A DNA stretch of 64,000 nucleotides from Plantago elongata (GCA_036897095.1 JAYMSP010000060.1:1-64000), one strand, 5' to 3'; numbered from the stretch's first letter, positions 38,334-50,758 are shown. Numbers and translations are program-made. Notes: generated by a model not told the origin, from the sequence alone.

Positions 38334-39744
38334 ATAGTATGGGTTAGTGTGAGTACACATTGTTCAATCAATCGACTCATTTAAGATGGATTAATAAGTT
38401 AGGCTAATCTATGTTTCTCGGTCCCAATTACAGGTTTTCTTCCTGCAGTAGCATTCGTGCGAGTAGCAGATAGAGAAAACTCTTTGGAATTCAAAGGAGC
38501 TAGCTCATCGTCAACTGTGTAGTTGCTTTTTCTTGAACGATTATTTCATTAAAAGTGTGTAGTTGTTAACAATTCGCCCATCTCATGAACACACTTCTGC
38601 ATACTCCCTTTATTTTATCTCATTAGGGCTATCTAGTTATTTGGTAAAAAGCTATATCAATCGTGAAAAAATGTTAGACACATCGAGTAGCATCCAAAGA
38701 CAATAAAGTCTCAAAGAGAGACTCAGTCCTTTACTCTTTGCACGTATATCTTCCTACATTATAATCCGCATAACTCCGTAAATACCCCTATAATACTTTT
38801 ATATCTATAGGTAAGTTGCTCTATCTTTAGAATTTGTTATGGCCGATTCAAGAAAATTTTGTTTCCAATATCTTTTGTCCTGAGTTTTAACTTCACTTAG
38901 CTCAGCTCAAATTTATTTTTGACAAACATGTATTTAAGCTCGAACTCTTTTAGTCACTCAATTTATTAGTGAGCCATATATTTTCTCAAGTTAAAAGATG
39001 TTTATTCAAGTTGAGTTTGAAGGATGCATGGCAAGGACGGCTTGTATAAGTAAAGCTAGTGGTATATATACCATAAGATACATGTTTGCTGCAATCCTCT
39101 TACATTTGAAATATGTAACACCAAAGTTAAAAATACATATATATATCATTAAATTGAAAATAGAAAACATCAGGATATAATTGAAGAAACCACTTTTCGT
39201 GCAAGAAAAGCTCAAAAAAAGTGAAAAGGCTTTGGTCCATGAAGGTTCTGTGACGGTGCAAAGATCAAAAGTTGGTGATTAAGTATTTGACAATGGACAG
39301 AATATTCTTCATTTAACTTGTAAGTAAGTTGCTTATCGTGATCAATCTTTATCTTTACAATCTTAATGACGTGGTTTGTACGAGATTAATTAATTTGAAT
39401 TAAAAAGTTCCATCCTAACCCATAGCTCGATAGATATCGATCGGAATAATAAATCCTATCTATATGGGTACAAGTACAACAAAAGATCACTAGCTATTAT
39501 GCTCCTTAATCCTACTATAATTATGAGAGATTAGATTCATTATTCCAATAAAATATTCCAAATTGTTAATTTAATCTGGTTTTTGGCACATTACCAGTTT
39601 ACCACATTCAATTTCACAAAATATGTAAAAATAAAATAAAATAAATTAAGGAAAAATTACCTATTTATACTTTTTTTTACAAGACATTTTATCATAAGAG
39701 GGAGATCATTCTGTAAGTACATATATCATGACTTAAAACATTTC

Positions 39745-39892
39745 GGGGCTGATTGGCATGACATTTGAATGGGGATTTTGGTGAAATTGTGTTTGGAATA
39801 GAATTGAAATGGAAATATTTAAAGTGTATTTTAGCCAAATCACTGTTCATCGAGCCAAATCAGAACATTTAAATGCTTGGCTAATCAGCCCC
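39745..39892. mobile_element. Tourist-like MITE, subfamily A (copy 4)
   Basis: It begins GGGGCTGATTGGCATGACAT and ends CTAATCAGCCCC, flanked on both sides by TTC. The interior shares TTTTGGTGAAATTGTGTTTG, AAGTGTATTTTAG and TCACTGTTCATCGAGCCAAA with subfamily B. It is 148 bp, the cleanest A copy in the window. Confidence 0.88.
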
Positions 39893-40391
39893 TTCAGCAC
39901 CCAACAATGTCATCAAAAACACATAATCATAAGTAACTAGTGATAAATTTGTATCCGTTTTATGATTTAGGCACAATAAACATAGTTATGAGTAATGCGT
40001 ATATAATTTGCCTCATAAAGAACACTAAAATGTGATGTTGGAACTCTATTTACAAATAAAAAACGATTACGGACAGATTTGCTAACAAACACAACACAAG
40101 ATCTGGAATTTATGTAATCTAATAAGTACGCACCTATCCATATATTGTGATGTTTGTGAAATGAGAAATTGAGTGAATGAGAAGGGCCGTCTAGAGAAGT
40201 GGTGGCATGCACACCTGCAGGCTGCAACAAGTAATCGTGAGCTGTATAGTCACTATTAGTATTAGTTAATAGTTTAGGCACCATCGATCGGTCCTTTTCT
40301 CTTGGCCGTCATTTCAACTACCAAAGATTTGATGGTGATATCTTTCAGAAATGGGACCTATTAGATTTGGCGGAAATTTTTTGAAAATATA

Positions 40392-40834
40392 CTCCCTATT
40401 ATTACTCTGATCCGATAAAAACTTCTTAGTGGCTGTTTGGATGAACATTTGAGTGGGCATCTGATAGATTTTGGTAAAAATTGTGTTGGATGGACATTTG
40501 AGTGGGGTATTTTAAGTGTATTTTAAGTCAAATCACTGTTCATCGATTCAAATGGGGGTATTCAAATTCCCATCCAAACACCCCCTTTAACTTTTATTAT
40601 TTCGAATAATATTATAAACTTACTATCTTAAATTAGGAAATTTTTTATCCCACTCAATAACTTTTTTATTTCTATTTCCTACTTTATCTTAACTTTCTTC
40701 TTTCTCTCACATACTCCATCGATCAATTATACTATTTTATCAATATAATACCCCATACAAATAAATATATAACTATTATTTCTTAATTGAATAGAAAGTA
40801 ATTTCTTAGGAAGTCCTTAAAAGAACGGAGGAAG
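40392..40834. mobile_element. Stowaway-like MITE carrying a nested Tourist-like MITE
   Basis: The outer ends are CTCCCTATTATTACTC after TA and AAAAGAACGGAGGAAG before TA. The inner 157 bp (40429-40585) are a separate subfamily B element. Without it the host would be about 286 bp. The terminal match is moderate, since AACTTCTTAG pairs with CTTAGGAAGT only partly. Confidence 0.65.
40429..40585. mobile_element. Tourist-like MITE, subfamily B, nested
   Basis: It begins GTGGCTGTTTGGATGAACAT after TTA and ends CCATCCAAACACCCCC before TTT, a near-matching target. The interior GTGGGGTATTTTAAGTGTA and ATGGGGGTATTCAAAT are typical of subfamily B. Confidence 0.85.
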
Positions 40835-43004
40835 TATTATAGAGTGAGACACATTCATTTTATATGCGGTAAAATGGATATGTATTTTCTATATACCTTA
40901 CAGTAGCTACTTGTTTAGAAGATATACTTCGATTCTTTTTTTGCTTCGTTTGGATGATTTATTACATGCGGACGAGATATCTCACGCGCTCAACACAATA
41001 GCTTTAAATTTTTTGAATTTCTCTTTCTTTCTTTTTTATTTTTCTTTTGAAATAATTTTCGAGATTGAATCACGATATGACGTGTGTCAAACGTTTGAGA
41101 TACTTTCGACGCTTCGGGCACTTTCGACGTGCAAAATACTCTCGGTGCGTGCAATAAATCACCAAACCGGAGAAAAAAATGATCGTGGTATAATTTCTGG
41201 ACAAGTCGTTATTATGAGGAATAAAAAACATAAGCATTTTATAGTATATAAAATGAATGTGTCTTACTCTACGATATACTTTAAAATATTTCCCCATTAG
41301 ATGCAGGTACCACTGAATATCAGCATTCATTAAAAACCTTTTTGGTCTATTAAATTTTATATCGATTAAAAATAATTTAAAATTATAAATATAAAATATG
41401 CAAGAGAAATTTTGATTAGTTTATACGAGTTGAAATTAAAATCGAATAGCCCGAAAAAAACAAAAAATGTAAAAATTTATTCCGAACAAAAAAAAGGGTG
41501 TATATAATAAGAGATTATATTTCATTTGTGACTAGTATGAAATCATTTCTTCCTTAATTTCATGCATGTAACTATTAGAATACATCTGCTCCCTAAATTC
41601 CAACTTATACCATTCATACATTATTGTGACATTCAGTGGTCCTAATCATGCGTGACTCAGAACAATGACACAACCGAAGTTTCAAACCGACCACATAAAA
41701 AGTTACAATTATGTAAGAAATGATCCTGAATGTATTAATTACAACGTAACATCCACTTTTCTAAGTGTATCGGACAGAGCTTCCACTCGAATAACCAAAC
41801 CGATCGACTAGGCTGTTGAATCTAGGTCCAGATTGCTTAAGATAAGCATTTGTCCCAAAGTTAAAACTTTAATGGTGAAAAAGGAGTTCTTCATTTCTTC
41901 TTGGGACATAAGAAGAATTGGTGTAAAATACAAATCCGTTCGTTTTCGAAAAGAGTGATTTTTCATTATCTGAAATATGGTGCAATGTGTCCTCCAACCT
42001 CCACTATTAAAACATACTTTTCAAGTTAAATACATGTTCGAGTTGAAGAAATGATATAGATATAACATATTTATATTACGACCTTTTTTATCATATATAT
42101 AGATTCCAGTTATTTATTGAAAAAAGAATTACAAAGTACCTATACAACCATTACAATAAACACTATATAATGCACCTAGTTAATGTCGAATTATTAACCA
42201 TTTCTCTTTGTAAAAGATAGGATGATACTTGAAAGATCACTACTTCACTAGCTATATTTGTATAGTTTTGAGCAATGATTTATTTTATGAGTAGTCAATA
42301 CTTTAAAATGAAATGGATGATAATGATTGCAAAATCTTCAACATAATGTGGGGTAAGTGAAATGAATTCGTGGTCCTGGTAACTGTATAGGCCTTGAAAA
42401 TGGGTTTCATGGCCATACTATTTGCCGATCCTTAAAAGTTAAAAATTACAAAATCTTCCTACTCAAATTCAGACTTCATTTCTTCGATCAATTAATTTTG
42501 AAATATTTATGATAATGGGTAAAACGTGGGTACACTATATACTTTTCCTCATTCCCTTAACCTATACCTCCATCTTTTTAAAGCCTTCTTGAGTTCTTTC
42601 AATAATTTTATGGATATCACCCGATCTTCTTAAGTCTCAATCCTTCTTGGCAACATCTTACTAATCGATCACCAATGTGACTCCCATGTGAATCCCTAAA
42701 CATGCAAACTATAGGATTGTGGAAATTATATAAATTTGAAGTTAATTTAGTTTTGAGAACAACATTTGTTATAATGATGCATTTGTATTTATGTCAGAAA
42801 AGATTGAATCAAGCAATAAACGATCTTACTGAAACACGAATTGATATGTATACAACTTTACCACCCTCAAATCAAAGATCAAACCAAACCAAACCAAACC
42901 AACAAATATACAATACCAAGATTTTGTTTAGCGAAACTAGCTGGAAAGGTAGCTAGTAGATAAAAAGGTGGTTGGTAGTTGGTCATGTAATTTTTCTTTC
43001 AACA
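40835..43004. other. Gene-free spacer
   Basis: AT-rich, with no supported gene. The two overlapping frames at 40911-41300 (+) and 41070-41330 (-) contain no known motif. Confidence 0.45.
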
Positions 43005-43231
43005 AGCTAACTTGATTAGCTTCTCAAACTAGCTTACTTTTCAGTTAGATTGTTTAAGAAGTTGGCGTTCACGCAATAAGCATTTTATCAAGAAAAGCTC
43101 GTGATCCTATTTACCACTAACTTTCAGCTCCATGAGCTTTTTTTTGATAAAAAAATTCGTTACTTGAACACGCAACTTCTTAAACAAGCTAGCTGAAACA
43201 CTAATTGGTTTGAGAAGTTAATCAATTTAAC
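43005..43231. mobile_element. Foldback MITE with about 100-bp inverted arms
   Basis: The left arm (TTGATTAGCTTCTCAAAC ... GTTTAAGAAGTTG ... AAAGCTCGTG) is repeated in reverse complement by the right arm (CATGAGCTTT ... CAACTTCTTAAACAAGCTAG ... GTTTGAGAAGTTAATCAA). The loop is about 27 bases. A related single arm with TTTACCACTAACTTTTCAG and TTTTTAAACAAGCTAGCTTA lies at 27075-27215. Superfamily is uncertain, possibly hAT or Mutator foldback. Confidence 0.7.
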
Positions 43232-43234
43232 ATA

Positions 43235-43291
43235 ATCCATATGTCAATCTGTAATTTTGTTAAAAAGAATCCATATGTCAATCTGTAATTA
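43235..43291. repeat. Direct repeat next to the foldback element
   Basis: AATCCATATGTCAATCTGTA plus ATT occurs twice, about 33 bases apart, immediately after the foldback. The copies are identical. Confidence 0.85.
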
Positions 43292-43637
43292 TTAGATGTT
43301 TCATAACTATTATTCACTATTCATCTAAGGATTTATGATAATCCAACTCAATTAACTCAGACTTTATAAACTGCGAGGTGGCTAGTAGTAACATTTTCAC
43401 GAGTGAAGTGATAGTCAAACTCAATGTGTTTGGGCTTGTGAGAGACATGATTTTCACTGATGAAACCAATACTTTCAAATCACACAAAAGGATAGACTTG
43501 CAGTTTGAAGTATAAGAGTTCCGTCAAAATGGTTTCACGGCTTTGTAATGAAACGACACATGAAAAACAGGTGCAAAGTTATGTGTAACGTGTATCTCAA
43601 AGTTTCGTGACGAAATCAGCAACTTAACAAAATAATA

Positions 43638-43943
43638 ATTCCTTGGTCCCGAATTGAAAGTCTGCAATTTAATAAAATAATAATTCCTTCGTTCCAAATT
43701 AAAAATTTTATTTTGTTAATAGAAAATCTATCTCCTACATAAGACATTATCTATCATACTTTATTCATTATATATATATAAATATTACTTTATTTAATCA
43801 CATTCATACTTTATTCATTATATATATATATTACTTTATTTAATCACATTCATACTTTATTACCTTACTTTTTATATTATTATTCTTTTTTAAAATTTTT
43901 ATCCGGTCTCGTGGAACATTTAATTCGGGACGGCAGGAAATTC
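43638..43943. mobile_element. Stowaway-like element with internal duplications
   Basis: The left end TTCCTTGGTCCCGAATTGAA pairs with the right end TTTAATTCGGGACGGCAGGA. A second left-end-like copy (TTCCTTCGTTCCAAATTAAA) follows about 47 bases in. Inside, CATACTTTATTCATTATATA through ACTTTATTTAATCACATT is duplicated at about 43756-43860. Boundaries are approximate. Confidence 0.5.
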
Positions 43944-46654
43944 TTGTTTTTCACAAACTGTAAATGTAGGAAAGATATGCATTGTTATAAATAAAGCAAA
44001 CCAGAAATGTAGTACGTGGTTCGGAAACAAATGTGCCTACTCCATTTTTCAAGTGTTTACTCTTGGTACCTCCACTAAAATTCTTGATAGAATACGTACT
44101 ACCGCAAACACTGTACACAACAACAATTATCCTTCCCTCCTGATCCCGCCTAAACTATCCCACCTAGATTAAGTGACTCGTGCTATAGAAAAACCATGCT
44201 CCTCTATGATCACAATGTCATCTTAAGAACTAAATACAAATTGATAACGAATGAGAACCCCTCTGAAAGACTCATACAAACAAATATATCAAACTAAGGA
44301 ACTAAGGAAACTGCACGAGTATTTGGGGAAACTGATTGGGATCACTGCCTTCAAAACATGCGTATTTGTTTGACTTTTGATTCGTTCTTGTTGTGTTGAA
44401 GAAGATGTGAAGAAAACTTATAAAATTAAAAAAAGCATTGAAGTAGTCTGCAAAAATAATGCTAGTGTCTTCACACTTTCTCCAGATTATTTGAAACTGT
44501 TTATGGAGAATCTACTCTTCCATATGTTTTTAGAACTATTAAAATGATTTAAAAGATATGGTATCGTAGAAATATACTTAGCCCATAATTAAGTGTTTTT
44601 GTTATCATTACATGAAGTTCGACATTTTGGATCAACACAGCTCAAAGACACTCGAAGATCACGAATTAAGAACATGAGTGGCCCAAACAATATCTACAAT
44701 GACATTTACAAGGGCACGATACTCGGATTTATAGATGGAGCGCAAGACTGGTTGGTTCTAAGTTTGATCTCATGAGCATTGAATAGCCTGAAGTAGACGT
44801 ACCGTCATGTCCAGGTCAAGCAGATAAAATTATATAATGAAAGTTAAATTTAACTACGGATAGATTTCAAAAAAGGTAATGGTTTCAATCAAATTATATA
44901 ATTACAAAGATTTCCGTCCCTGTGAACAATACTTTTTAGGTTTTTGATACAATGGGTTTTCTCAATTATTAAGGTAAAACATGTCAAAATATATGAAATT
45001 AAATGTGTAAATATGAGTGGATATAGTCCTCTCAACTGTCATATAACTGATGATGAAGTACATAAACCAATAATAATAATCTGTTATCACAGAGCTATAT
45101 TGGAAGCCTTGATTTTAATCGTGTTATTTCTGTCAAATGTTTAATGATTTCGTGAATCTTGATTACGCTATAGTGGGTGGATGTATTATCATGCTGATTA
45201 GTGATTGGGTACATTGAATCTGATTTTAAGGCCGACGAATATGATCATCACTATATATACTTTCGTATCATTTCAAACTTCAAATTTGAACCGAGCTAAC
45301 ACAAAAAAAAAAAAAAAAAGTGATATTAGAAGTAATTAAAATTCCGTCTAGTATAATATCATAAATTCACAAGTAATTTATAAAATTATATTGATTTTAG
45401 AATATTCTCTAATTAACTTCTTATTAATTACAATTTGCGCAAATAAAAGATTATAGTGGTCGTATATTTGTAATGAACATTTTGCTAATTTTTTGTTTAT
45501 TTGGTTCAACTCGATTCCGGTTCAACTCGGTTCCAGTCCATCTCTTCCCAACCCCAGACATATTCTTCTTCACTATTAACCAATTTTGTAGGACCGGAAA
45601 ATTAGAATGGCCCAATATGAAGCCTAATAAGTAGTTGGACAGTTTTTATACAGAAACTCGGCCCATTAGTAATACTTGAGAGAGACCCACAATTCCTCCA
45701 ATTTACAGAAAACTACAAAACCTTTAAACGTACGTCGTGGATTGCCTAATTATAATTGATGGAGCTAGCTTTCGAATGATTAAAAATCAAATTGGAGTGG
45801 CCATGCAATAATTATAAGTAGTGATCGAGTATAGTAGTGACAATAGCCCTAATGACAAGTTAGTCGTTGACAAATCATCTATGACAGTTAATTTGTGGGG
45901 TTCCAATTTCTGACCACCGGCCATGACTGGTGAAATTTGCGGCTACAACCCAATGGCCATGGACTGGAATTTTTTCAATCAAATGACCTTTTTTTAATAT
46001 GATAGGATCATAGGAACCAATTTGATTGTATTTCCATTATGACCAAGTCAGCTTAGTATGTTTATAGTTAAGCTGCCAAAGTAACAGTTCATGCTTCATT
46101 AAGGGGCCTAGGGAACCAATATCACCGGCCGAATCCAAGGCGGGTCGAGCGGTCACCCGATCCTGATGCACCGCCTCCCCCCCCCCCCCCCCCCCAAACG
46201 AGTGTCTCAAGTTATGTATATTAACTAGAAAGTCGTGCATATAATGCTAGCTATGTTTTTTTTATTATCTACGAACTTATTGAATTTAATCTACTTCAGC
46301 TAATGAGTTAATTAAATATTCAAATAATAAAAAAGTTAGCAATATTATTATTCACATTGCTTTATGAATAAATATATTTTATAAATTTATAAAATGAATG
46401 GAACCGTTTTCAGCAATTAATTAAATGTTCAAAATAAAGACTTCTTCTCGATTACTTTTTATTTAGTCAATTTCTTTTCTAAATGGATAACTATGTATCT
46501 CCTCCTCGCAACTTCAGCTCCGCTCCACTTCACTACCTTATGACTATCCTATTTATTTAGTTATTAATTGGATTAATGCACGTTCACTATCAAAAGAATT
46601 AATGTTAAAAAAAATCTAAGTATATATAATCGTCATTAACATGCATAGAATTAA
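43944..46654. other. Gene-free spacer
   Basis: No supported gene. It holds an (A)18 run near 45301 and a 19-base poly-C tract at 46177-46195. The short frames at 44593-44775 and 44944-45144 show nothing recognisable. Confidence 0.45.
46177..46195. repeat. Poly-C tract of 19 bases
   Basis: An uninterrupted run of C, preceded by a locally GC-rich stretch (GGCGGGTCGAGCGGTCACCC). On the other strand it is a G19 run able to form quadruplexes. Length may be affected by sequencing error. Confidence 0.9.
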
Positions 46655-46791
46655 GTGGCTGTTTGGATGGACATTTGAGTGGGCATTTGAATGGATTTTG
46701 TGTTTGGATGGACATTTGAGTGGGGTATTTTAGGCCAAATCACTGTTCATCGAGCCAAATGGAGATATTCAAATCCCCATCCAAACACCCC
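46655..46791. mobile_element. Tourist-like MITE, subfamily B
   Basis: It begins GTGGCTGTTTGGATGGACAT and ends CCATCCAAACACCCC, flanked by TAA on both sides (46652-46654, 46792-46794). It is 137 bp, shorter than its relatives by a deletion around the AAGTGTATTTTAGG core. This is the clearest target duplication of subfamily B. Confidence 0.92.
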
Positions 46792-46794
46792 TAA

Positions 46795-48049
46795 GTTATT
46801 AGCAATATTGGTCACATTGATTTGTAATATATGTGGTGGTGTCGAGGGACGGTGGCATAAATGGTGTTCCAGTTTGACCGACCCTGAAACTGATTGATTC
46901 ATAAGCTACGTCTTGCTAAATTTGCATGGAGTATAATCTTACAAGAGTACTAATCAAACTACCTATATATATAACATCATTAAATTTGGTTGGTATGGCC
47001 GGCTATCCTGCAGGTTCAAAACTTCAAATCATGAGAGTACTAGCTAGTACATCATATCAACAAAAAAGTGCCACGTGCTAGTACATCATATAACCAAAAA
47101 AGTGGCACGACAACAAGGCACAGTTCACTTAATAATACAATTCATCTTCAACTAATAAGTCGGGAATTCGAGTCATCCTTTACTGTTTTTACAAAATAAA
47201 ATAAAAAAGAGTGCTGAAAATATCTTATTAGGGTGGGTTCAAATGACTAATTTGGGAGGTTGAGTTTCATGTTTCAAATTTCTTGTCAAACTATAATTCG
47301 AGATATTGGACTTGAGTAATAATAATTTCGTGTGCTTCTTGATAAAGTGTAATCGGAGCTCAAAAAAACTAGAGAGGGTTAAGGGGTGATCTTTAAATTA
47401 TTTGTTAAATCGCACCTCAAAAAATTAAATTGGACTTAATTTTTTAATTTCTTGTGAAATTCGCAAGTGGGACTTTGGAAATGATTTCCTTGTGCTTATA
47501 TAAGTATAGTATTGGTTTTATTTTGTAACTATGAGAGCATCTTTTATACCGTGTCGATGAAAAAATTATATACGCATTTAGTCATGAAAAAGACGTAATA
47601 GTAAGAAATTCAGAGACGAATTAATATTATAATGTGTACGTGAAACGTTATCAATAATATTTTATTAGTGAACAATTATATTGTTTTTTATGTATATTTA
47701 TGTATAAAGTTATTAGTAAAATATTTTGAAATAACATACATATAACACATGCTTACAACTTGGTATTTAATTGTACCACTTAATATATAGTATCAAGTTT
47801 CAATTCTTGGGTCCTAATTTAATTTTAGCTTATGTTTGAAGTTTGAAAGGTGTCTTTAATTATGTCACATTGTGATAATATGATTTCATATTATTGCCAA
47901 ATAAAACAAGATATACCTTTTTCGAACTACCGTCCAATATCCATATGCCTTAGTGGGTATCTACTGTTGACTCATCATGCATGCATCATGCTATCATACT
48001 ATTTCCAATAGTTTACCGTCGGTTCTTAAATTTCAATTCAAGTAACTAA
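46795..48049. other. Gene-free spacer
   Basis: No coding region or transposon ends are recognised. A short direct repeat lies around 47045-47105 (GTGCCACG/GTGGCACG, with CTAGTACATCATAT twice). Confidence 0.45.
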
Positions 48050-48204
48050 GTGGTTGTTTGGATGTACATTTGATTAATTGGATGAATTTTAATGAAAATT
48101 ATATTTGAATGGACATTTGAGTGGGGTATTTTAAATGTATTTTAGACCAAATCAATATTTATCGAGCCAAATAAAGATATTCAAATCCCCATCCAAACAC
48201 CCCC
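48050..48204. mobile_element. Tourist-like MITE, subfamily B
   Basis: It begins GTGGTTGTTTGGATGTACAT and ends CCATCCAAACACCCC, flanked by TAA on both sides (48047-48049, 48205-48207). The interior is more diverged than in the 46.7-kb copy. 155 bp. Confidence 0.9.
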
Positions 48205-49231
48205 TAAAAAATCCAATGAAGTTCATCATTGCCTACTAAAATTCTTCTCAAGTAATTCCTCCAACCCGATCAAATATTTTCACAATAAAAAGAATCAAAG
48301 CCAGAACTATTAAAATGGTCTAATTTATACCTTAAGAGGCGTAAGAGAGGGCAAGAGTTCTTCATATTTTATACAAAATTCCAAAAATACTTTTAACCAA
48401 AATGAATGCTCTTAGACAATGAATGGAAAGTATATTGTATATTATATATATTGATATACACAATTTAATTTAACTAGGGCGGACGCATGTAGTATGTTGG
48501 TATATTGGTATAGTGTATATTGGAAAGTGGGAATGTCTACTTTATTTTTTTTAATTTTATTATATTATATTTTCTCATAGTGTGTTATTTTATTTTTTTA
48601 ACTTATATTATTTATTTGTTGGAATGTATAATCATCGTTATATGGTTTGAAGAATGAATGTGTGTAATTTCATTTATATAGTTAGGATTTTATTATTTTT
48701 TTTATAATTTGTAAGTCTTTGGGACTTGATAGTAGATTTATATTAAACTTCAGATTAGTTTCACTATTTCTTTTAAGAATATCACGCGTATAGTAAAATG
48801 TGTCATGCATTTTACAAAGCCCAATAGGTTATACCGCCACTCTCCTATGGTATGTGGATTTTGAGAATTCTAAAAACAAGTTTGTGAGGACTCCGGTCCA
48901 AAGCGGGTAATATCATACCAACGAGATGTAGGTGGGGAGTGGAGATAGCCATGTGTAACCTCGTCAACCAATGAGCCGGGTCATTACAATTATGTTTTTA
49001 TTTGTAAATTTTGTTCAAAGTTGTTATACTGGTTATGTAATGTTTCCTTTAAAAAGATATTGCATGATAATTTTTATATTTTAATATATTCTATAAAATT
49101 CAATTAGTTACTATGTAATTATTTATAAGCGTTGAAAAACGATCATTTTGAATTAACTGAAGCATACCAATTTAAAAATATCTACAAAGTTAATGATTCA
49201 TTAGAAAATTTACTTAAATCGTTCATATTAA
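48205..49231. other. Gene-free AT-rich spacer
   Basis: No supported gene or repeat ends. Strongly AT-rich with long T runs near 48541-48700. Confidence 0.45.
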
Positions 49232-50247
49232 TCTAAGAAGAAATACATTTGAAAGATGCATGTCCTAATCTTGAATGCCAAAGATTTACATCATCAGATT
49301 TTGTAAAATTTGCAGAAGAAACAGGTAAATGTGTAGTAGTAGTATCATGAGAACTTAAACTCAAATGATAAAGGCCATCTTTTTGCTCAGCATGCCCAAT
49401 CCTTTTGGATGATAGCAAGTCCTGCAAATTCATATCTTTAGCACTGAAAAGAATACAATGATCAGCAGTAAACAATACATTGCAACATGATATCTTTGTA
49501 AGACTACTGATGGATTGTAGATTATAAGTAAAACTAGGCACATATAAGACATTTTTAAGTGTTAATTCAGCAGACAGATGAATATCTCCCATATGAGTAG
49601 CAACAGTATAATTATTATTGGGAAGAGAACAGACTTAGGTGGATTAACATATAATGACAAGTCACAAGTCATATTATCAGTAGCACCTGTATCAACAATC
49701 CATGATTGTGTAGATGTACTATTCATGATACCAAAACAATAAGACTTGTCATGCAAACCTGATGGTATAATGTCAGCAGCTGAAGAAGGCAATGTAGCTA
49801 TGGCGATATTTGCAGAATGATTGATGTAATCATTAATGTCAGCAGCTGAGGACGAAGATGCCGCCATGAATACTGAATCAAAACTGAACAACAACGAACG
49901 ACGAAGCTGAAGAAACCGTCAATTGCAGACGAAATAACCGCCAATCGATTGAATCTTGCGGAATTCACAAGAACGGAGTATCGAACGAATTTGTGCGGAA
50001 AAACTGGAGAACAGAGTATTGCGGAAGAAAAATTGCGGAATGGATCGATGATCAATCGAATTTCTCAACTGATACCATGTGAATAATATTGATAAACCAA
50101 GTTGTGTATTGATATGAAGGAGATGAAACTCCAATGAAAAAAAAAATATAGTTTTGGTTTACAAAAGAACTAGTATATATAGTTGAAGAGAACTAACTAA
50201 CTTAACTAGTATAACTAACTTTCTATAACTAACTAAGTTTGTTAACA
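49232..50247 (-). mobile_element. Ty1/copia LTR retrotransposon fossil (5' part)
   Basis: A fossil on the minus strand. It comprises one LTR (about 50078-50247, running TG to CA), a primer-binding site TGGTATCAG beside it that fits initiator Met-tRNA priming, a protease region with the motif WIVDTGATDNMT, and a GAG-pre-integrase region with LWHSRLGHAS. Integrase, reverse transcriptase, RNase H and the second LTR are absent, and the part between LTR and protease is much shorter than a normal gag. It is clearly broken. Protein motifs remain readable, which suggests moderate rather than very great age. With one LTR, age cannot be estimated from LTR divergence. Confidence 0.88.
50078..50247 (-). 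repeat. LTR of the copia fossil
   Basis: About 170 bp, starting TGTTAACAAAC and ending TTATTCACA on the minus strand, with the primer-binding site immediately after. It contains repeated TTAGTTAGTTAT-like words. The length is short but within the range for copia LTRs. Confidence 0.7.
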
Positions 50248-50758
50248 AATTGTATTTACTTCTCTTAAGACCAAGCTTACAGGTCGAGCTTCTTCCTCAA
50301 CACCATATTGAGCAAGCTCAAACCTCCGCCAACCGGAGTGTCATTAATCCACCGAGATTCGATCCGTCATCATGTCACCATGAAGCTCGATCTCCATGTC
50401 ACCGTGAAGCTCGATGTACTTCTCGAAATACAAAGGCATGTCATCACATTTGCTCGATTATGCCGGTAGTGAGGGGTCCGACATTATCGTCGTGGATCAT
50501 CCGAAGTCATATTAAACCAGATCGACTTCGCGTGAGTAGAACAGATTGAGGTGCTAATTTGATGATTGTAGAGAGAAAGGGGAAAATGTTGAAGCAAACA
50601 ATTTTGTTTTCCAGGTTTTAGTGTTTTTTTTTTAAAAATATATAGGGTGCCGGTCCGGTTCCATTTCAGGTTCGGTTGGACCACAAAACTGCGTGTTTGG
50701 TTGATTTGTTCGTTTTTAGCATTAAATCATGATTTTCTTATCGCATTGGAAAGTCTTA
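50248..50758. other. GC-richer stretch beside the copia LTR
   Basis: The first 280 bases are less AT-rich than the surrounding DNA. They hold a two-copy 24-bp repeat (CATGTCACC(A/G)TGAAGCTCGA) at about 50373-50420. On the minus strand a short frame reads ELHGDMEIELHGDM. It may be a gene or transposon fragment. I do not recognise it. Confidence 0.4.

Larger units (their letters stand above)
36555..39744. other. Gene-free spacer with MITE fragments
   Basis: No supported gene. It holds partial Tourist-like copies at about 37355-37476 and 38165-38333, a (GATTA)n run at 37725-37747, and a lone Stowaway-like terminus near 38602 (CTCCCTTTATTTTATC). Confidence 0.5.
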
